Below are positions 62,477 through 64,000 of a stretch of DNA of 64,000 nucleotides, in pieces; within the stretch, counting starts at the first letter, position 1, and the number at the start of each line of letters is the position of its first letter. Position numbers and translations under genes: made by a program. The notes beneath the pieces are model-generated. The model had not been told where the DNA came from and made no database searches. It saw only the letters and a list, made by a program, of their open reading frames with translations. The DNA is from Alphaproteobacteria bacterium (GTDB lineage: Bacteria; Pseudomonadota; Alphaproteobacteria; CAAGCB01; CAG-977), in NCBI GenBank assembly GCA_900768465.1, contig CAAGCY010000006.1, forward strand, positions 124,001 through 188,000, written 5' to 3'.

Positions 62477-63729
62477 GAGTTCAAAGCTCCGCACAATTCA
62501 TCGTAAGACATCACGTTTTTGACGGGTCCCAAAGCGGCAAAGGTCGGTTTTTGCGCAAACGTCTTGCGCGCGAAATCCAGCACTTGTTCGGGCGTTACGG
62601 CATTGATTTTATCCAGCACCTCGTCCTTTTCAATCAAGCGGTCGTAAATCAGCAGATTGCCCGCGTTTTGTTCGCACCGCGCCGTCGGATGTTCCAACGA
62701 CATCAAAATACCCGCTTTCAGCTGCGCTTTGGCGCGGTTCAGTTCTTCCTCGGTCAAAGAATCCCGCATTTTTTTGATTTCGTCGCACACGGCGGGCATG
62801 ATTTCGGCGGCTTCCTCCTCGCCCGTTCCCGCGTAAACGCCGAACAGTCCGCCCTTCGTCGCAGGGGAAAAGAACGAATACACCGTGTAAACCAAGCCCC
62901 GCTTTTCGCGGATTTCCTGAAACAAGCGCGACGACATCCCGCCGCCGAACACCGTCGAAAGCAAATGCGCGGTGTAATAGTTTTCGTCATAGTACGACAC
63001 CGACGGAAAACCCAAAATCAGATTGACCTGCTCGATTTTCTTTTTTTGGCGAAAATCCCCGCCGATATAGTTCGGCTCGGGAGCTTCCAATCCTTTCGCG
63101 GGGGCGAGTTCGGCAAACGCCTTTTCGACCAAAGACACGAAAACATCGTGCTTGACGCTGCCGCTTGCCGCCAAAATCATTCTGTCGGGCGTGTAGTTCG
63201 ATTTCAAGTAGCGGTTCAGCGTTTTGCGGCTGACTCCCTTGACCGTTTCGACGGAACCCAGAACGGGACGGCCGAACGACTGATTCGGAAAAGCCGTTTC
63301 CTGAAAATAATCGAAAATAATGTCGTCGGGAGTATCGACGGATTGGTTGATTTCCTGCAAAACGACGGCTTTTTCACGGTCGAATTCGTCGGGCGCGAAC
63401 GTCGAATGAAGCAAAATATCCGCCAGAATATCGACGGCAAGAGGCAAGTCCTCTTTCAAAACTTTGATATAAAACGACGTCGTTTCGCGCGACGTGCAGG
63501 CATTGAAGTAGCCGCCGACGTTTTCGATTTCCTCGGCGATTTGGCGGGCGGAACGCGTGGTCGTGCCTTTAAAGATCATGTGTTCCAACAAGTGCGATAT
63601 GCCGTTGATTTCCGCAGGTTCGAACATCGACCCGATTCCGACCCACGCGCCCAAAGCCACGGTGTCGAGTTCGTTCATTTCGTCGGTTACAATCCGCAGG
63701 GAATTCGGCAAACGGGTTACTGTACGCAT
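62473..63729 (-). CDS. M16 family zinc peptidase (processing-peptidase-like)
   Basis: This 418-residue peptidase belongs to the group related to the mitochondrial processing peptidase beta subunit. The inverted zinc motif HLLEH lies in ISHLLEHMIFKGT (about 45-57), with the distal Glu in VVLQEINQS (about 125). The substrate-binding VFGGGMSSRLFQEIREKRGLVY (about 259-280) is also family-typical. There is no signal peptide. The ATG at 63729 has AGAGG seven bases upstream, inside the end of thrC; a TTG two codons earlier is less likely. thrC-M16 adjacency is common in alphaproteobacteria. Confidence 0.93.
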   Translation of the reverse strand: MRTVTRLPNSLRIVTDEMNELDTVALGAWVGIGSMFEPAEINGISHLLEHMIFKGTTTRSARQIAEEIENVGGYFNACTSRETTSFYIKVLKEDLPLAVDILADILLHSTFAPDEFDREKAVVLQEINQSVDTPDDIIFDYFQETAFPNQSFGRPVLGSVETVKGVSRKTLNRYLKSNYTPDRMILAASGSVKHDVFVSLVEKAFAELAPAKGLEAPEPNYIGGDFRQKKKIEQVNLILGFPSVSYYDENYYTAHLLSTVFGGGMSSRLFQEIREKRGLVYTVYSFFSPATKGGLFGVYAGTGEEEAAEIMPAVCDEIKKMRDSLTEEELNRAKAQLKAGILMSLEHPTARCEQNAGNLLIYDRLIEKDEVLDKINAVTPEQVLDFARKTFAQKPTFAALGPVKNVMSYDELCGALNS

Positions 63730-63731
63730 TG

Positions 63732-64000
63732 TCAAGCCTCTTTTTTCACGCTGTTTTCAATAAAGTAAGTAATCGAATCATACTGATTGGGCAAAACGGT
63801 AAAGCTTTCGCGCCGCGTCATCAAATCCGCCAAAACGGGCGGCAAAGCGGGCGTTATGCCTGTCGCTTCGCGCACGGGAGCGGGAAATTTCGCAGGATGC
63901 GCCGTCGCCAGCACAATCATCGGCACGCCTGTTTCGGCGTACTTTTCCGCCGCCGCAAAGCCGATTGCGGAATGAGGATCGACGATTTCGCCCGACAGCT
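63732..64000 (-). CDS. thrC: Threonine synthase, C-terminal fragment cut by window edge
   Basis: The frame is open to the window end. The last 88 or so residues read LSGEIVDPHSAIGFAAAEKY at the edge, then VPMIVLATAHPAKFPAPV, PALPPVLADLMTRRESFTVLP and a stop at 63732-63734. DPHSAIG and ATAHPAKFP are characteristic of the C-terminal part of the long proteobacterial ThrC, a PLP enzyme converting O-phosphohomoserine to threonine. The 5' part lies beyond base 64000. Confidence 0.92.
   Translation of the reverse strand, partial: LSGEIVDPHSAIGFAAAEKYAETGVPMIVLATAHPAKFPAPVREATGITPALPPVLADLMTRRESFTVLPNQYDSITYFIENSVKKEA

Overview
The window reads as a chromosomal segment of an alphaproteobacterium with roughly half G+C by eye and tightly packed genes. 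The evidence is gene content and order: a long rpsB-tsf-pyrH-frr-uppS-cdsA-dxr-rseP-bamA-skp-lpxD-fabZ-lpxA-lpxI-lpxB run, LpxI in place of LpxH, the short form of ProS, a DUF2066-PerM-HdaA cluster, proS-lolC-lolD-dnaE, hisZ-purA, and thrC-M16-rpiB-glyA-nrdR-nusB. It is a Gram-negative with lipid A and a BAM complex. A lineage near Rhodospirillales or an uncultured gut alphaproteobacterium would fit, but that is inference. No rRNA, tRNA, CRISPR array, phage or insertion sequence was recognised.

Layout. 0-4 kb (+): prmA, an aminopeptidase P and trkH. 4-17 kb (-): a membrane-anchored pseudokinase with a small membrane partner, hisZ-purA, an M32 carboxypeptidase, an exported QPVYYQ-repeat protein, nadE-gltX-cysS and ribokinase. 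17-20 kb (+): an acidic single-pass protein overlapping a GT-C-type glycosyltransferase. 20-25 kb (-): glmU-glmS, a small membrane protein and class II DAHP synthase. 25.4-26.1 kb (+): phosphoglycolate phosphatase. 26-41 kb (-): the envelope/translation super-operon, ending in an Mrp ATPase of Firmicutes style. 41-52.3 kb (-): proS-lolCD-dnaE preceded by ndk-DUF2066-perM-hdaA. 53-55 kb (+): an ABC-F ATPase. 55-57.4 kb (-): an accessory restriction-modification-like pair with an attenuator-like leader. 57.4-64 kb (-): rimO, a small divergent gene, a frameshifted gene, nusB-nrdR-glyA-rpiB, a small DUF6898-like protein, an M16 peptidase and the 3' end of thrC.

How the genes work together. glmS and glmU make UDP-GlcNAc. 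LpxA, LpxD, LpxI and LpxB turn it into lipid A disaccharide, using hydroxyacyl chains whose formation FabZ balances. BamA, Skp, RseP and LolCD handle outer membrane protein and lipoprotein traffic. Dxr, UppS and CdsA supply isoprenoid, undecaprenyl and phospholipid precursors. RpsB, Tsf, Frr, PrmA, RimO, CysS, GltX and ProS serve translation.

The parts most worth a second look are: (1) the EcoRI-family adenine methyltransferase coupled to a DUF262-HNH nuclease, with a terminator/antiterminator leader in front of the methyltransferase; (2) the 698-residue pseudokinase lacking the HRD aspartate; (3) a NadE whose glutaminase triad looks lost; (4) a palindrome over the divergent promoters of rimO and a 68-residue gene; (5) a possible two-state leader of rpsB.
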